Shown in pieces: positions 50,942-59,684 of a stretch of DNA of 64,000 bases. The position numbers and the translations under genes were made by a program. The notes beneath the pieces are model-generated. The model made no database searches. It was not told the origin of the DNA and worked only from the letters and a program-made list of their open reading frames with translations. Positions within the stretch are counted from its first letter, which is position 1, and every line of letters starts with the position of its first letter. Origin of the DNA: Phototrophicus methaneseepsis (lineage in GTDB: Bacteria > Chloroflexota > Anaerolineae > Aggregatilineales > Phototrophicaceae); the NCBI RefSeq assembly GCF_015500095.1, contig NZ_CP062983.1, positions 3,038,001 through 3,102,000 on the forward strand. Direction: 5' to 3'.

Positions 50942-51619
50942 ATGAAAGCCATGTTCCCAGATGATGACTTGGCGCGTACACGAGAAATTGCTGAGCGTTT
51001 GCAGCCTATTCTGGATGAGATGGGCGAGCGAACAACGGTACAGCTCTATCAGGGGCAGCCATTCCCTGTTGTGATAAGCTCTATGCTCAGCGCACGCACC
51101 CGTGAAGAAAATACGGAAATGGCGATGAATCGGCTCTTCGCGCTGGCAGATACCCCTCAGGCGATGTCTCAACTCAAATATGAGGACGTGCTGGAAGCCA
51201 TTAAGATGGTGCAGTATCCTGGCAACAAAGCCCAATATGTAATTGATACCAGCTCGTTGATTGCACAGCAGGGCAGTGTGCCACAGACGCTTGAAGAATT
51301 GATGGCGCTCCCTGGTATTGGCTGGAAATCGGCTGTTTTAATCTTATGGCTGGGTTTTGGCCTCGCGCCTGAAATTTGTGTCGATGTGCATGTGGCACGC
51401 ATTGGTATCCGGTTGGGACTCGTCAAACCCACGACAAAACAACCTCAAAAAGTCAGTCGTGAACTGATGGCGAAAATCCCTGAAGACCTGTGGGGACCCT
51501 GGAACCCGATGATGGTCAATTTTGGCCGGACGATTTGTTTAAGAGTGCGCCCTAAATGTCCGACATGCCCGATTAATGATTTGTGCCCCAAAATTGGCGT
51601 GCAGGATGTGCGCACTTAA
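50942..51619 (+). CDS. nth: Endonuclease III, first of a tandem pair
   Basis: A 225-residue DNA glycosylase/AP lyase of the HhH-GPD family. The helix-hairpin-helix has LPGIGWKSAVLIL with the catalytic Lys, and VDVHVARIGIRLGL carries the catalytic Asp. The iron-sulfur cluster is formed by CLRVRPKCPTCPINDLC (CX6CX2CX5C). It removes oxidised pyrimidines and nicks the abasic site. The stop codon at 51617-51619 is directly followed by the ATG of a second Nth-like gene, so both come from a duplication. Compared with E. coli Nth, GWK replaces GRK. Confidence 0.92.
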   Translation: MKAMFPDDDLARTREIAERLQPILDEMGERTTVQLYQGQPFPVVISSMLSARTREENTEMAMNRLFALADTPQAMSQLKYEDVLEAIKMVQYPGNKAQYVIDTSSLIAQQGSVPQTLEELMALPGIGWKSAVLILWLGFGLAPEICVDVHVARIGIRLGLVKPTTKQPQKVSRELMAKIPEDLWGPWNPMMVNFGRTICLRVRPKCPTCPINDLCPKIGVQDVRT

Positions 51620-52288
51620 ATGCAGCCTCTCTTCCAACATGAAGATACTGAACGCGCTGTCGCGATCTTCGAGGTGCTCAATGCTGATGGCGGTATCGGT
51701 TGGCGTCGTTCCAGCTTGTATCAAAACGCGCCCGATCCTTTCCGCACGTTGATTTCGGCCATGCTCAGCCCACGCACAGACCGAGAGAGTAACCGTATCG
51801 CTGTGGAGAACCTCTTCGCTCTGGCTCAAACGCCTGAGATGATGTCACAGCTCGATTATGAGACGATTTTAGAGGCGATTGCCCCTGTGACCTATGCAGA
51901 GAATAAAGCGCGCTATGTGCCGCTTTTAAGCGCACAGATCGCAGAATGGGGCGAGGTCCCGGCTGATCGAGATCGCTTAATGACGCTGCCGGGAGTTGGA
52001 TGGAAGGTGGCCTTGCTCACGCTGTGGGTCGCTTATGGTCTTGCGCCTGAAATCTGTGTCGATGTCCATGTGGCCCGCATTGGTAAACGATTGGGCCTTG
52101 TAAAGCCTACAACGCAGCAGCCACAAAAGGTCAGCCAGGAATTAATGCAGATTGTTCCCAAAGAAATTTGGGGGCCCTGGAATCCGACGATGGTCTATCA
52201 TGGCCGTACGATTTGCTTTCCATCGCGGCCTAATTGTGCCCAGTGCCCCATTTATGACTTGTGTGAGCGAATTGGTGTAAAGCGTTAG
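51620..52288 (+). CDS. Endonuclease III, second of a tandem pair
   Basis: A 222-residue paralogue of the gene before it. It keeps LPGVGWKVALLTLW (catalytic Lys), VDVHVARIGKRLGL (catalytic Asp), and the cluster cysteines CFPSRPNCAQCPIYDLC. The two proteins share long near-identical blocks in the C-terminal half (LAPEICVDVHVARIG, KPTTxQPQKVS, WGPWNPxMV) but differ in the N-terminal half, especially SxRTREENTEMA versus SPRTDRESNRIA. Both look active. It overlaps the end of the convergent ftsK gene by 4 bases. Confidence 0.92.
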   Translation: MQPLFQHEDTERAVAIFEVLNADGGIGWRRSSLYQNAPDPFRTLISAMLSPRTDRESNRIAVENLFALAQTPEMMSQLDYETILEAIAPVTYAENKARYVPLLSAQIAEWGEVPADRDRLMTLPGVGWKVALLTLWVAYGLAPEICVDVHVARIGKRLGLVKPTTQQPQKVSQELMQIVPKEIWGPWNPTMVYHGRTICFPSRPNCAQCPIYDLCERIGVKR

Positions 52289-54888
52289 CTTTCTTCTGAG
52301 CGATGTGTTTTCTCTTCAAGCCGCTTTTCAATAATGCGCTTGAAGGGGTCTTCGCCTTTCGGGATCAACACACGGCGGGCACGGCCACCCCCGACAGCCT
52401 CACCAACGACGCCAAGTTCTGCGAGCATATCGACCAGACGAGCCGCACGTGGGTAGCCCAGGCCCATGCGACGTTGAATCATAGACGCGCTGGCTTCCTG
52501 CGTTTCTACGACCAGTTCAATGACTTCTTCCAGCATAGGATCTGTTTCTGCCAGGAATTCCCGGCGCGTCAGGCCGCGCTCCCACGGGGCACGCTCAGGC
52601 TCAACTTTGCCGCTGTCGAGTTGTTCCTGGTGCCAATCCTTCCAGTGTTGAGTGATCTGGCGTACTTCGTCGTCGCTGATGAAGCACCCCTGAATACGCT
52701 TTGGCCCAGCGGCATCCGGTGCCTGGAAGAGCATGTCTCCATCGCCGAGCAAGGTTTCAGCGCCGGTTCCATCCAGGATGACGCGAGAATCAACACCTGA
52801 CGCGACCGAGAAGGCGATGCGACCCGGGAAGTTCGCTTTAATCAGGCCCGTGATGACGTCTACGCTGGGACGCTGTGTGGCAACGACGAGATGCATCCCA
52901 ACAGCGCGGGCCATCTGTGCCAGACGCGTAATCGCCGTTTCTGTTTCTTCTGGCTGGCTCATCATCATATCGCCGACTTCGTCAATCAGGATGACGATAT
53001 AGGGCATATAATCCGCGCCACGTCGCCGGGAACCAAACTTTTCATTGTAGTTATCAATATTGCGGACGGCGTGCTCTTCCAGCAATTTATAGCGCCTATC
53101 CATCTCACGAGTGCACCACTTGAGCACCCCGATGATGCGCTCCATCTCCGTCTCGACAGGGCCAACCAGATGCGGAATGCCGTTGAAGCGGCTGAGCTCA
53201 ACCATTTTCGGGTCAAGCATGACCATCTTCACTTTATCTGGACGGTTATTCATGATGAGAGCCGTTGCCAGGGCAGCGATACAAACGGATTTACCGGAAC
53301 CTGTCGTGCCTGCGATGAGTAGATGCGGCATCTTTGCGAGATCAACCGGGACAGGGCGGCCCGCGACATCACGTCCCAGAGGGACTGTTAAGGGCGTTCC
53401 TTTGCGCTGCGAATATTCATAATAATCTTTGCTCTCATACACGGAGCGCAGATGTACGATGCTGGGGCTGCTATTTGGTACTTCGATACCCATGTAGGTT
53501 GTGCCCGGCACGGGTGTTTCTAGGCGGAGCCGTTTAGCAGATAGCGCCAACGAGAGATCGTTATGGAAAGATGCAATCTTGCTCAGGCGTGTACGCTCAA
53601 TTGTGCCGTCACGCTTACGCTGGTAGGGCTGCACGGCATAACGCGTCACGGTAGGGCCAACCTGCACATCAATCACATCAATGTCGATATCAAACTCTAG
53701 CAGGGTGTTCTCGATTAAGACCACATTGCGATTGATCTCGTTTTCGTCAGGCGGGTCCATAGGGATATCAGCCAGAATGTCGAGCGCAGGTAAGACTTTA
53801 TCGCGCTTGCCGATCTTCTTCGCTTCTTCCATCTTTTTGACTTCAAAGTAGCGTTTTTCGCGCCCATCTGGCCGTGTCACGATGAGGTGACCGTCTTCCA
53901 TCTTCTTTTTGCTGACCTGCCCAATCTGGTTGAATTCACCAATCAGTTCTTCGCGGTTTTTGACGAAAAGAGGATGATTATCCAGGTCTTCGTAATCTTC
54001 AGCGCGGCGCTTCTTTGTGCGCTTACCGGCTCGCCGCCGCAGTTCTCTTAGTGAAGGCGGCAGGCTTTCAGGATTGGGCCGGATGCGCAGTAGGGGCGTT
54101 TCTCGGCTTGTGAGGATGCTTTCCGGAATGCCGTAAGTTTCTGCACGACCCATAATCTCCGCAATATCATTATCAGAAGGCGTGATTCTCTCCGCGAAGC
54201 TCTTGAGCCGTTCGCTGCTTAATTTGAACCAGGAGACGACTTGCTCTCGCTGGACGCCAATAATCATGCCAATGCCGACCAAAATCAGGGCGGTATAGAT
54301 GACGAGCGTTGGAATACGCCCCAGGAACCAGTGTGGGACTGCTGTCAGGCCCCAGCCAATCAGGCCGCCGCCGCCGCCGTTACGTGCTAACGCTCGTAGC
54401 TCTGGCTCATTGACGAGCAAATGCAAAATAGCCATGATGCACAGAAATGTGATTTCAAGGCCCAGGATGCGTGTTGGCTGTAGTTTGATATGTATGCCGA
54501 ACTTCGGCAGGAGGATAAACACGCCCATGCCGAACAGCACGGTCGCAACCAACAAGCTGCCAGTGCCAAACAACTGTCGCAGGATATCTGCCCAGGCGAC
54601 AGCAACCACGGCCTGTGTCGAATTAAAGAGCGCCAGGAAGGATAAGATACCAAAGATCAACAGGGCGATAGCGATGACCTCATCGAGCCAGTCAGGGATG
54701 CTATCGCGCATATCTTCCAGGAAGCTGGTCGGCTTTGCGCCATCCAACCTGGGCATGACATCTGCACTATCGGCAGGGCCTAAGACAGCATCCAAAGTAA
54801 CCTGTTTGGATGCATCCGGTTGTTTGGTATCGGGCTTATCTGAGGATGTATTGCGGCCTGTGCTTTTTGCCGCCTGCTTTTGTGCCAA
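52285..54888 (-). CDS. ftsK: DNA translocase FtsK/SpoIIIE
   Basis: An 867-residue translocase that pumps DNA through the closing septum and assists chromosome dimer resolution. Four N-terminal transmembrane helices lie between about 65 and 215. The alpha/beta motor domain begins near 390; Walker A is AGTTGSGKSV (about 530) and Walker B VILIDEVGDMM (about 645), then ATQRPSVDVITGLIKANFPGRIAF. The C-terminal gamma winged helix (about 800-850) reads SASMIQRRMGLGYPRAARLVDMLAELGVVG. The linker is short, as in Gram-positive SpoIIIE. The gene is downstream of a small gap from the S1-domain gene. Confidence 0.96.
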   Translation of the reverse strand: MAQKQAAKSTGRNTSSDKPDTKQPDASKQVTLDAVLGPADSADVMPRLDGAKPTSFLEDMRDSIPDWLDEVIAIALLIFGILSFLALFNSTQAVVAVAWADILRQLFGTGSLLVATVLFGMGVFILLPKFGIHIKLQPTRILGLEITFLCIMAILHLLVNEPELRALARNGGGGGLIGWGLTAVPHWFLGRIPTLVIYTALILVGIGMIIGVQREQVVSWFKLSSERLKSFAERITPSDNDIAEIMGRAETYGIPESILTSRETPLLRIRPNPESLPPSLRELRRRAGKRTKKRRAEDYEDLDNHPLFVKNREELIGEFNQIGQVSKKKMEDGHLIVTRPDGREKRYFEVKKMEEAKKIGKRDKVLPALDILADIPMDPPDENEINRNVVLIENTLLEFDIDIDVIDVQVGPTVTRYAVQPYQRKRDGTIERTRLSKIASFHNDLSLALSAKRLRLETPVPGTTYMGIEVPNSSPSIVHLRSVYESKDYYEYSQRKGTPLTVPLGRDVAGRPVPVDLAKMPHLLIAGTTGSGKSVCIAALATALIMNNRPDKVKMVMLDPKMVELSRFNGIPHLVGPVETEMERIIGVLKWCTREMDRRYKLLEEHAVRNIDNYNEKFGSRRRGADYMPYIVILIDEVGDMMMSQPEETETAITRLAQMARAVGMHLVVATQRPSVDVITGLIKANFPGRIAFSVASGVDSRVILDGTGAETLLGDGDMLFQAPDAAGPKRIQGCFISDDEVRQITQHWKDWHQEQLDSGKVEPERAPWERGLTRREFLAETDPMLEEVIELVVETQEASASMIQRRMGLGYPRAARLVDMLAELGVVGEAVGGGRARRVLIPKGEDPFKRIIEKRLEEKTHRSEES

Positions 54889-54989
54889 GAGCGACCGACC
54901 TCATCAGTTTCCAATAGTTTCAACAGTATCAGTATAGTCCATGCACCTGCCTTGGTACAATTCGTGTCTTGTGTTTATGGCTTGCTTAA

Positions 54990-55016
54990 ATCAAAAGCCA
55001 GAGCATTGCCCTGGCT
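54990..55016 (-). terminator. Intrinsic terminator of the S1-domain gene
   Basis: A 9-base-pair stem AGCCAGGGC/GCTCTGGCT (one wobble) with an AAT loop, followed by TTTTGATTT on the - strand, 33 bases past the stop. Confidence 0.8.
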
Positions 55017-55049
55017 CATTTGATCAACAGTGTTGTATCTGGCGGATCG

Positions 55050-56063
55050 TTAATCCGCTTGCTGCTCGGTGCGCAGGCTCAGTCCGAGGCGTCGCTGTTG
55101 GCCGTTAATGCTCAGAATACGAGTTTGAACGATGTCCCCTTCCGCAACCACATTACGAGGGTGCAAAAAGTGTCCTTCCGCTAATTCTGAAAAGTGAATG
55201 AGGCCTTCCAACCCTTCTTCAATGCAAGCAAAAGCGCCGAAGTCAACGACATTGGTGATGCGCGCACGGACAACTTGCCCGACCTGATAACGCTGGCCGA
55301 CAGTCTTCCATGGGTCGTCATTCAGGCGTTTGATGCTTAACGCAATGCGTGCCTCATCGGGGTGCACTTCCAGCACGAAGACGCGGATCATATCGCCACG
55401 TGCTAGCATATCTCCCGGATGGCCGACACGCCCCCAACTAAGCTCACTGATGTGGATTAAGCCTTCAATGCCGCCTAAATCAACAAAAGCGCCGAAGTCA
55501 CACAAATTCGTGACACACCCTTCGATGACATCGCCGGCTGCTAAACTTTGTAGCAAGGAATTTCGTGTGCCGGCATCTGCTTGCGCGGCGCGTTCACTAA
55601 AAATAAGACGGTTTTTTTCAGGATCTAGCTCAATAACACGCAAAGAAATCATCTCGCCAACACGAGATACGAGGAGGTCGCGGCGTTCTTCGCTATGATC
55701 TTCACCTGCGAAGTTAAGCAGTTGGCTGGCTGGTACGAAGCCACGCAGCGAGCGCCAGTCGACCAAAAGGCCACCGCGATTATAGCCAACAACTTTGAGA
55801 TTGAGCACTTCATCAGCCTGCATAATCAGGTCGATACTCGCCCAGTCATCTTCTGTTGGCTCAGGCAGATATGTATCATCCGGGTCTGCAAGATGGTCAT
55901 CGTCGCCTGTGTCATAGAATAGGTCTTGCTGATGTGTATAGTCTTTTTCATCGAAGTGATCAGATACGGATTCGGTGTATTCCCCTTCATTGAGCAAGGA
56001 CGCCCAATAACCTTCTTCGATACCCTCATCAACGCCGTACCTGGAATTCCCCCAAGTGGACAT
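55050..56063 (-). CDS. Three-S1-domain RNA-binding protein, ribosomal protein S1-like
   Basis: A 337-residue protein. The first 85 residues are strongly acidic and lack obvious structure. Three S1 (OB-fold) domains follow: about 86-155 (LNLKVVGYNRGGLLVDW), 178-250 (DVIEGCVTNLCDFGAFVDLGGIEGLIHISELSWG) and 263-335 (VVRARITNVVDFGAFACIEEGLEGLIHFSEL). The second and third have the classic V-x-G-FGAFVDL-G-EGLIHxSEL pattern. It may serve as the organism's S1-like ribosome or mRNA partner. True S1 usually has 4-6 domains, so the label rpsA would be a stretch. Confidence 0.87.
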   Translation of the reverse strand: MSTWGNSRYGVDEGIEEGYWASLLNEGEYTESVSDHFDEKDYTHQQDLFYDTGDDDHLADPDDTYLPEPTEDDWASIDLIMQADEVLNLKVVGYNRGGLLVDWRSLRGFVPASQLLNFAGEDHSEERRDLLVSRVGEMISLRVIELDPEKNRLIFSERAAQADAGTRNSLLQSLAAGDVIEGCVTNLCDFGAFVDLGGIEGLIHISELSWGRVGHPGDMLARGDMIRVFVLEVHPDEARIALSIKRLNDDPWKTVGQRYQVGQVVRARITNVVDFGAFACIEEGLEGLIHFSELAEGHFLHPRNVVAEGDIVQTRILSINGQQRRLGLSLRTEQQAD

Positions 56064-56203
56064 TAAAATCCCCCATCAAATCCATTTTATAACAGCAAGT
56101 GCCAACGAAATCGTATTCCCTCCAATTTTGCATTATAGGATGATCGATTTTTTGTGTCAAATAGGGTTACAAATGACTTGGGATTGGCTGATACTGAAAT
56201 TAA

Positions 56204-56234
56204 AAATGGCTATAAAGTCCGTTTATAGCCATTT
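56204..56234 (-). terminator. Strong hairpin terminator
   Basis: A perfect 13-base-pair stem AAATGGCTATAAA/TTTATAGCCATTT with a 5-base loop. On the - strand it is followed by a TTTTTAATTTC tail and lies 24 bases after the 56258-58186 gene; it is symmetrical enough to work on both strands. Confidence 0.85.
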
Positions 56235-56257
56235 CTTTGGAAGGATATGCTGACACG

Positions 56258-58186
56258 TTATGAATTGGCGCGGGTCTCATTTTCCATCAGCAAGAGTGTA
56301 TCTGTAATCGCATCAATGGCGACGCGCTGCTTACGATAGAAATCAGCATCGCTCATACTGAGGCGTTTCGTCACTTCTTTGACTTTCTTGCCTTCTATGA
56401 AGCGTAGATCAAGGATGTTATAGATAATCCACTCATTGCCAAACATGGAGCGTTCGCCATCCGGTCGTAGACGATCAATGGCCCTGACGATGGTGTTGCG
56501 CAAGGCTTGGGTGGGGTTACCTGCCTGCTTCATTTCTTCCTGGACGATGACCATGTCTAAGAGGCGGCTACGAGAGATGCCTGGACCGCCCCAATAATGC
56601 CGGAGTGCGGCGCGCACCTGCTCATACATTTCATCCCTGGAAGGCTGCCTGGATGTGGCGATGCTCGCTGCGCGCCCTGGACGATATTCAATGGCATCAG
56701 CACGGGCACGTGTGGTGCTGATCTGGGGTAGCAACCCTTCTAATGCAGCGAAAATCTCTGTTTGCAGCATTAAGTCATCGAGTGTCTGTTGGGTGCGTTT
56801 GACGAAGCTTGTGAGCATCGGTTCTTCTGCCTCAGGCACCATTGTCACGCTTTCGTCACCGATGAAGCCCATAATGCCGATGAGGTACCGTTGTGACGGA
56901 TCGCCATTGTTTTGCCGCTGTGTGAACAGCGGTGTGATCTGGTACTCGCCCCAGCTATAGAACTCATCTTCATCTGCTTCTTCGATATCCCCAAGCGCCT
57001 GCAAGGGGGTGAGTTCTGCGTCTTGCAAACTCGCTTCCGTGAGGTCATTGCCGATTTGACTGATGATTTCGAAAGATGTGCCGTTGTAAATAGCAACAAA
57101 CGCGGCAGGAATACGGAAGTAATCACAAGCCGCCTGCAGTGTGGCATCAATCAGTTGGGTGATATCGGTACGCGTCAGGATACGGTCGCTCAGGTCCTGT
57201 AACTTGGCGATTTGCTCGTCGCTATCATCGTTATAGATAAGGCGTTTTTCTAAATAGGGCAGTGCTAGGGCGATACTCCATTGCCACAGCAAAACGATGG
57301 CAACAACCGCGAAAGGCGTAAAATCTTCACCACTCAGGCCAAGAATCTGGGTTGCCTGGGTTGTCAGGATGATCGTTGCCAGGGCAAGCATACCCGTACC
57401 TGGACCGCGCAGCAAAAAACGCAGTAGCTCAACCTTTACCACACGGTCTGGCTTATCTGAGCCGAAGAAGGACAGCGGATAAGAGAGGAAAATGAGCATC
57501 AAAATCACAATGAGATTGGCGATGTTGACCAGCAGCACGATATTGAGTGAAAACACATCGGTCTGTGGCAGCAATGCCGAGAATGGGAAGATCCCCAGGG
57601 CCGGCGTCAGGATCGCAAATTGTAGATAGGCCATACGGCGTTGGGATGTGCGCGTTAGTCCGCGGCGGCGGGCCCGATCCACGAATAAGAACGTAGCGAT
57701 GTTGACAGTCAGGAAGAAGAGTATAAAGACCGGGAATAACAGCCCTGCATGCAGCCGCGCGCCATGTTCTGTAAATTCGGTCGTGACGAGTGTATCTGTG
57801 CCGATAGCGGCAATAGTGAAGATACTGCTCATCAGGTAAAGGATGCGTACGACGCGCCGCCTACGCCCGCGAGAGGGCAACCCTGTGGTTGCTAGCAGGG
57901 TATCTGCCAGGTGAAATAATGCCGAGGGAATAAACGCAATCCCGACCCACTGCAATCGTAAAGCCAGGTTAAACGTCTCTGCATTTGGCCCTAGGGACAT
58001 AAATGCGTCGCACAAGTATGCGAAGGTCACGCTGGCAAGCACCGCCGCTGAGGAGCGCGCGACACGATTGCGCAGATTACGCGTGAGGTTATAAAGCAGC
58101 AGTGAGGCAGCAATAATCACGTTGGCTGCCGTCAGGATTTCATTGGTTGAGCTTAAAAAAGAAACGAGAAGTTCTTCTCTGGTCAT
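56258..58186 (-). CDS. Membrane sensor with GAF-like and C-terminal HTH-like domains, unknown family
   Basis: A 642-residue protein that I cannot place in one family. Residues 1-310 hold about eight to nine transmembrane helices, resembling the 7TM/MASE-type sensor half of some kinases. A cytoplasmic GAF-like domain (about 335-480) follows a helical linker (LQDLSDRILTRTDITQLIDATLQAACDYFRIPAAFVAIYNG). The last 140 residues are helical and end in LRFIEGKKVKEVTKRLSMSDADFYRKQRVAIDAI, which looks like a sigma-region-4 or LuxR-like helix-turn-helix. No kinase, cyclase or phosphodiesterase motif is seen. This suggests a membrane-bound transcription factor. A terminator follows. Confidence 0.7.
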   Translation of the reverse strand: MTREELLVSFLSSTNEILTAANVIIAASLLLYNLTRNLRNRVARSSAAVLASVTFAYLCDAFMSLGPNAETFNLALRLQWVGIAFIPSALFHLADTLLATTGLPSRGRRRRVVRILYLMSSIFTIAAIGTDTLVTTEFTEHGARLHAGLLFPVFILFFLTVNIATFLFVDRARRRGLTRTSQRRMAYLQFAILTPALGIFPFSALLPQTDVFSLNIVLLVNIANLIVILMLIFLSYPLSFFGSDKPDRVVKVELLRFLLRGPGTGMLALATIILTTQATQILGLSGEDFTPFAVVAIVLLWQWSIALALPYLEKRLIYNDDSDEQIAKLQDLSDRILTRTDITQLIDATLQAACDYFRIPAAFVAIYNGTSFEIISQIGNDLTEASLQDAELTPLQALGDIEEADEDEFYSWGEYQITPLFTQRQNNGDPSQRYLIGIMGFIGDESVTMVPEAEEPMLTSFVKRTQQTLDDLMLQTEIFAALEGLLPQISTTRARADAIEYRPGRAASIATSRQPSRDEMYEQVRAALRHYWGGPGISRSRLLDMVIVQEEMKQAGNPTQALRNTIVRAIDRLRPDGERSMFGNEWIIYNILDLRFIEGKKVKEVTKRLSMSDADFYRKQRVAIDAITDTLLLMENETRANS

Positions 58187-58215
58187 TGACTGCTACCTAT
58201 TGCACGTACCATTAC

Positions 58216-58773
58216 TTAACGTGTGGATTTGCCGAAATATACCCCGATATCATTATTGGGATAGATCTGATCGTTAAAGCCGCAAAAGGCAAAGCCAAAA
58301 CTTTGACAGAATTCGATGGCTGGATAGTTCTGCGTCTGAGTCTCAAAAAACAGGTGACGTATATCGTGCTCCAAAGCCCAGCGCTGTGCAATGGTTAACA
58401 ACCGCTTGCCGACGTTCTGCCGACGATAGGGGGCATCAACGACGATGTGATGGATTGTGGCATTGCCATGTGTATGCTCACGATGCATGGCGAGATAGCC
58501 AATAAGACGTGGTTGCTCTTTTAACGCGGCAACTAAAAAGCAATCCTGCTCGTCAAGCACATATTGGAGCTGGTCGCTTGTGGTGAGATGTTTGGCTTCG
58601 ACAATACGCGGTAAGCGTTCTGTCCGGAAGTTAATCGTCCAACCACTGCTTTGTGGTTGTATCGACATTTGCCAAACATGCTCTGTCTCGTACCGATGAT
58701 CAAGTTCAAGACAGTTTGGAATATCAAGCTCAAGTGCTTCGCGAATGACGAAGGGTGGTGTGGTTGGTTGCAT
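58216..58773 (-). CDS. GNAT-family N-acetyltransferase
   Basis: A 185-residue acetyltransferase. The opening VIREALELDIPNCLELD and the acetyl-CoA motif IVVDAPYRRQNVGKRLLTIAQRWA with LFFETQTQNYPAIEFCQSFGFAFCGFNDQ are typical of GNAT fold enzymes. The substrate cannot be told; ribosomal protein or small-molecule amines are both possible. The gene lies 30 bases after the membrane sensor. Confidence 0.9.
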   Translation of the reverse strand: MQPTTPPFVIREALELDIPNCLELDHRYETEHVWQMSIQPQSSGWTINFRTERLPRIVEAKHLTTSDQLQYVLDEQDCFLVAALKEQPRLIGYLAMHREHTHGNATIHHIVVDAPYRRQNVGKRLLTIAQRWALEHDIRHLFFETQTQNYPAIEFCQSFGFAFCGFNDQIYPNNDIGVYFGKSTR

Positions 58774-58853
58774 TTGGATGATCTATAGCCGTTTTGTAAT
58801 GGATGTCCAGGTACATTGGCTGATGTTGATGCCAGACGTATGCTTATATCGTA

Positions 58854-59651
58854 TCAGATGAGATAGACATCGCCTACAATGCTGTCGATAAATAAGTTAA
58901 TTTCAGGGGAATTGTTAGGAGAATTGGCTAAATAGGAGCCGTCCTCTGCCTGTGTATATCGTCCCATATCGGCATGGACTTTAGAGAAGCGTCGTTGGCG
59001 TATGGTGATATGCGTCCTGGTCTCTGTCGGTGTAACAATCTGAATTGTGCCAAGGATGGAGTGCACTTCAATATTGCCCATGGCTTCTGGCGGGCAAACC
59101 AGGCGAATGTCACCCAGGCCAGTGCTGATAAGCGCCCGTTCAACGACAATGCCGCTAGCATCCCAATCAATCTGCCCGATATGCGTCCCCAGGACGACTT
59201 CCCACGGCATATTGCGCGCGAGGCCCAGTTCCCAGTTTGCGAATGAAATCCAGGGCGTCTGATTGCGGCGCATGATGATATGCGCATGGCTCCCGGCTGT
59301 TTCTAGCCTGGGGCGGGTTTGGAGGGCGTATTGCCCTGCAATGAGGCGTTCTGGGCCATCAAGCGCCCCGACGACAAGATCAATATCACCCGCTTGCACA
59401 TCGAGCGTACCACTCTGGACACTGCCACGTGTAATCCCGAAGGTTCGGCCTTCTGCACTTGGAATAATATCCCCGCGCAGCAAAAGCTGCAGCCCCAGGG
59501 CAACCAGCAGGAGCGGCCATAAATCAATGACATTGAAATCGCCAAGTAAGAGGAAATTGTTTAGTAACAACAAAACCCCGACGATGACCAGCAAAGCTGG
59601 CCAAAGTACGGGGCCTCGTTGATTAACTGTCGTGCGGGTTCTGCTTGTCAC
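58854..59651 (-). CDS. LiaF/LiaI-like membrane protein
   Basis: A 265-residue protein with two N-terminal transmembrane helices (about 15-33 and 42-60; GPVLWPALLVIVGVLLLLNN, then LWPLLLVALGLQLLLRG), the pattern of LiaI/DUF5668 membrane segments. The rest is a beta-helix-like repeat region (GDIDLVVGALDG, GDIRLVCPPEAMGNIEVHS, GTIQIVTP). LiaF-type proteins act with LiaRS in envelope stress; no such kinase is nearby. It lies 33 bases downstream of rpoD and likely shares its transcript. Confidence 0.72.
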   Translation of the reverse strand: MTSRTRTTVNQRGPVLWPALLVIVGVLLLLNNFLLLGDFNVIDLWPLLLVALGLQLLLRGDIIPSAEGRTFGITRGSVQSGTLDVQAGDIDLVVGALDGPERLIAGQYALQTRPRLETAGSHAHIIMRRNQTPWISFANWELGLARNMPWEVVLGTHIGQIDWDASGIVVERALISTGLGDIRLVCPPEAMGNIEVHSILGTIQIVTPTETRTHITIRQRRFSKVHADMGRYTQAEDGSYLANSPNNSPEINLFIDSIVGDVYLI

Positions 59652-59684
59652 GAAATTGTGCTCGCTTATGCGATGGCCGCTGGA

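Noticed and set aside
54299-54937. 212-residue + strand frame opposite ftsK
   Set aside because: Shadow of the membrane-spanning N-terminus of FtsK; no start signals or family signs.
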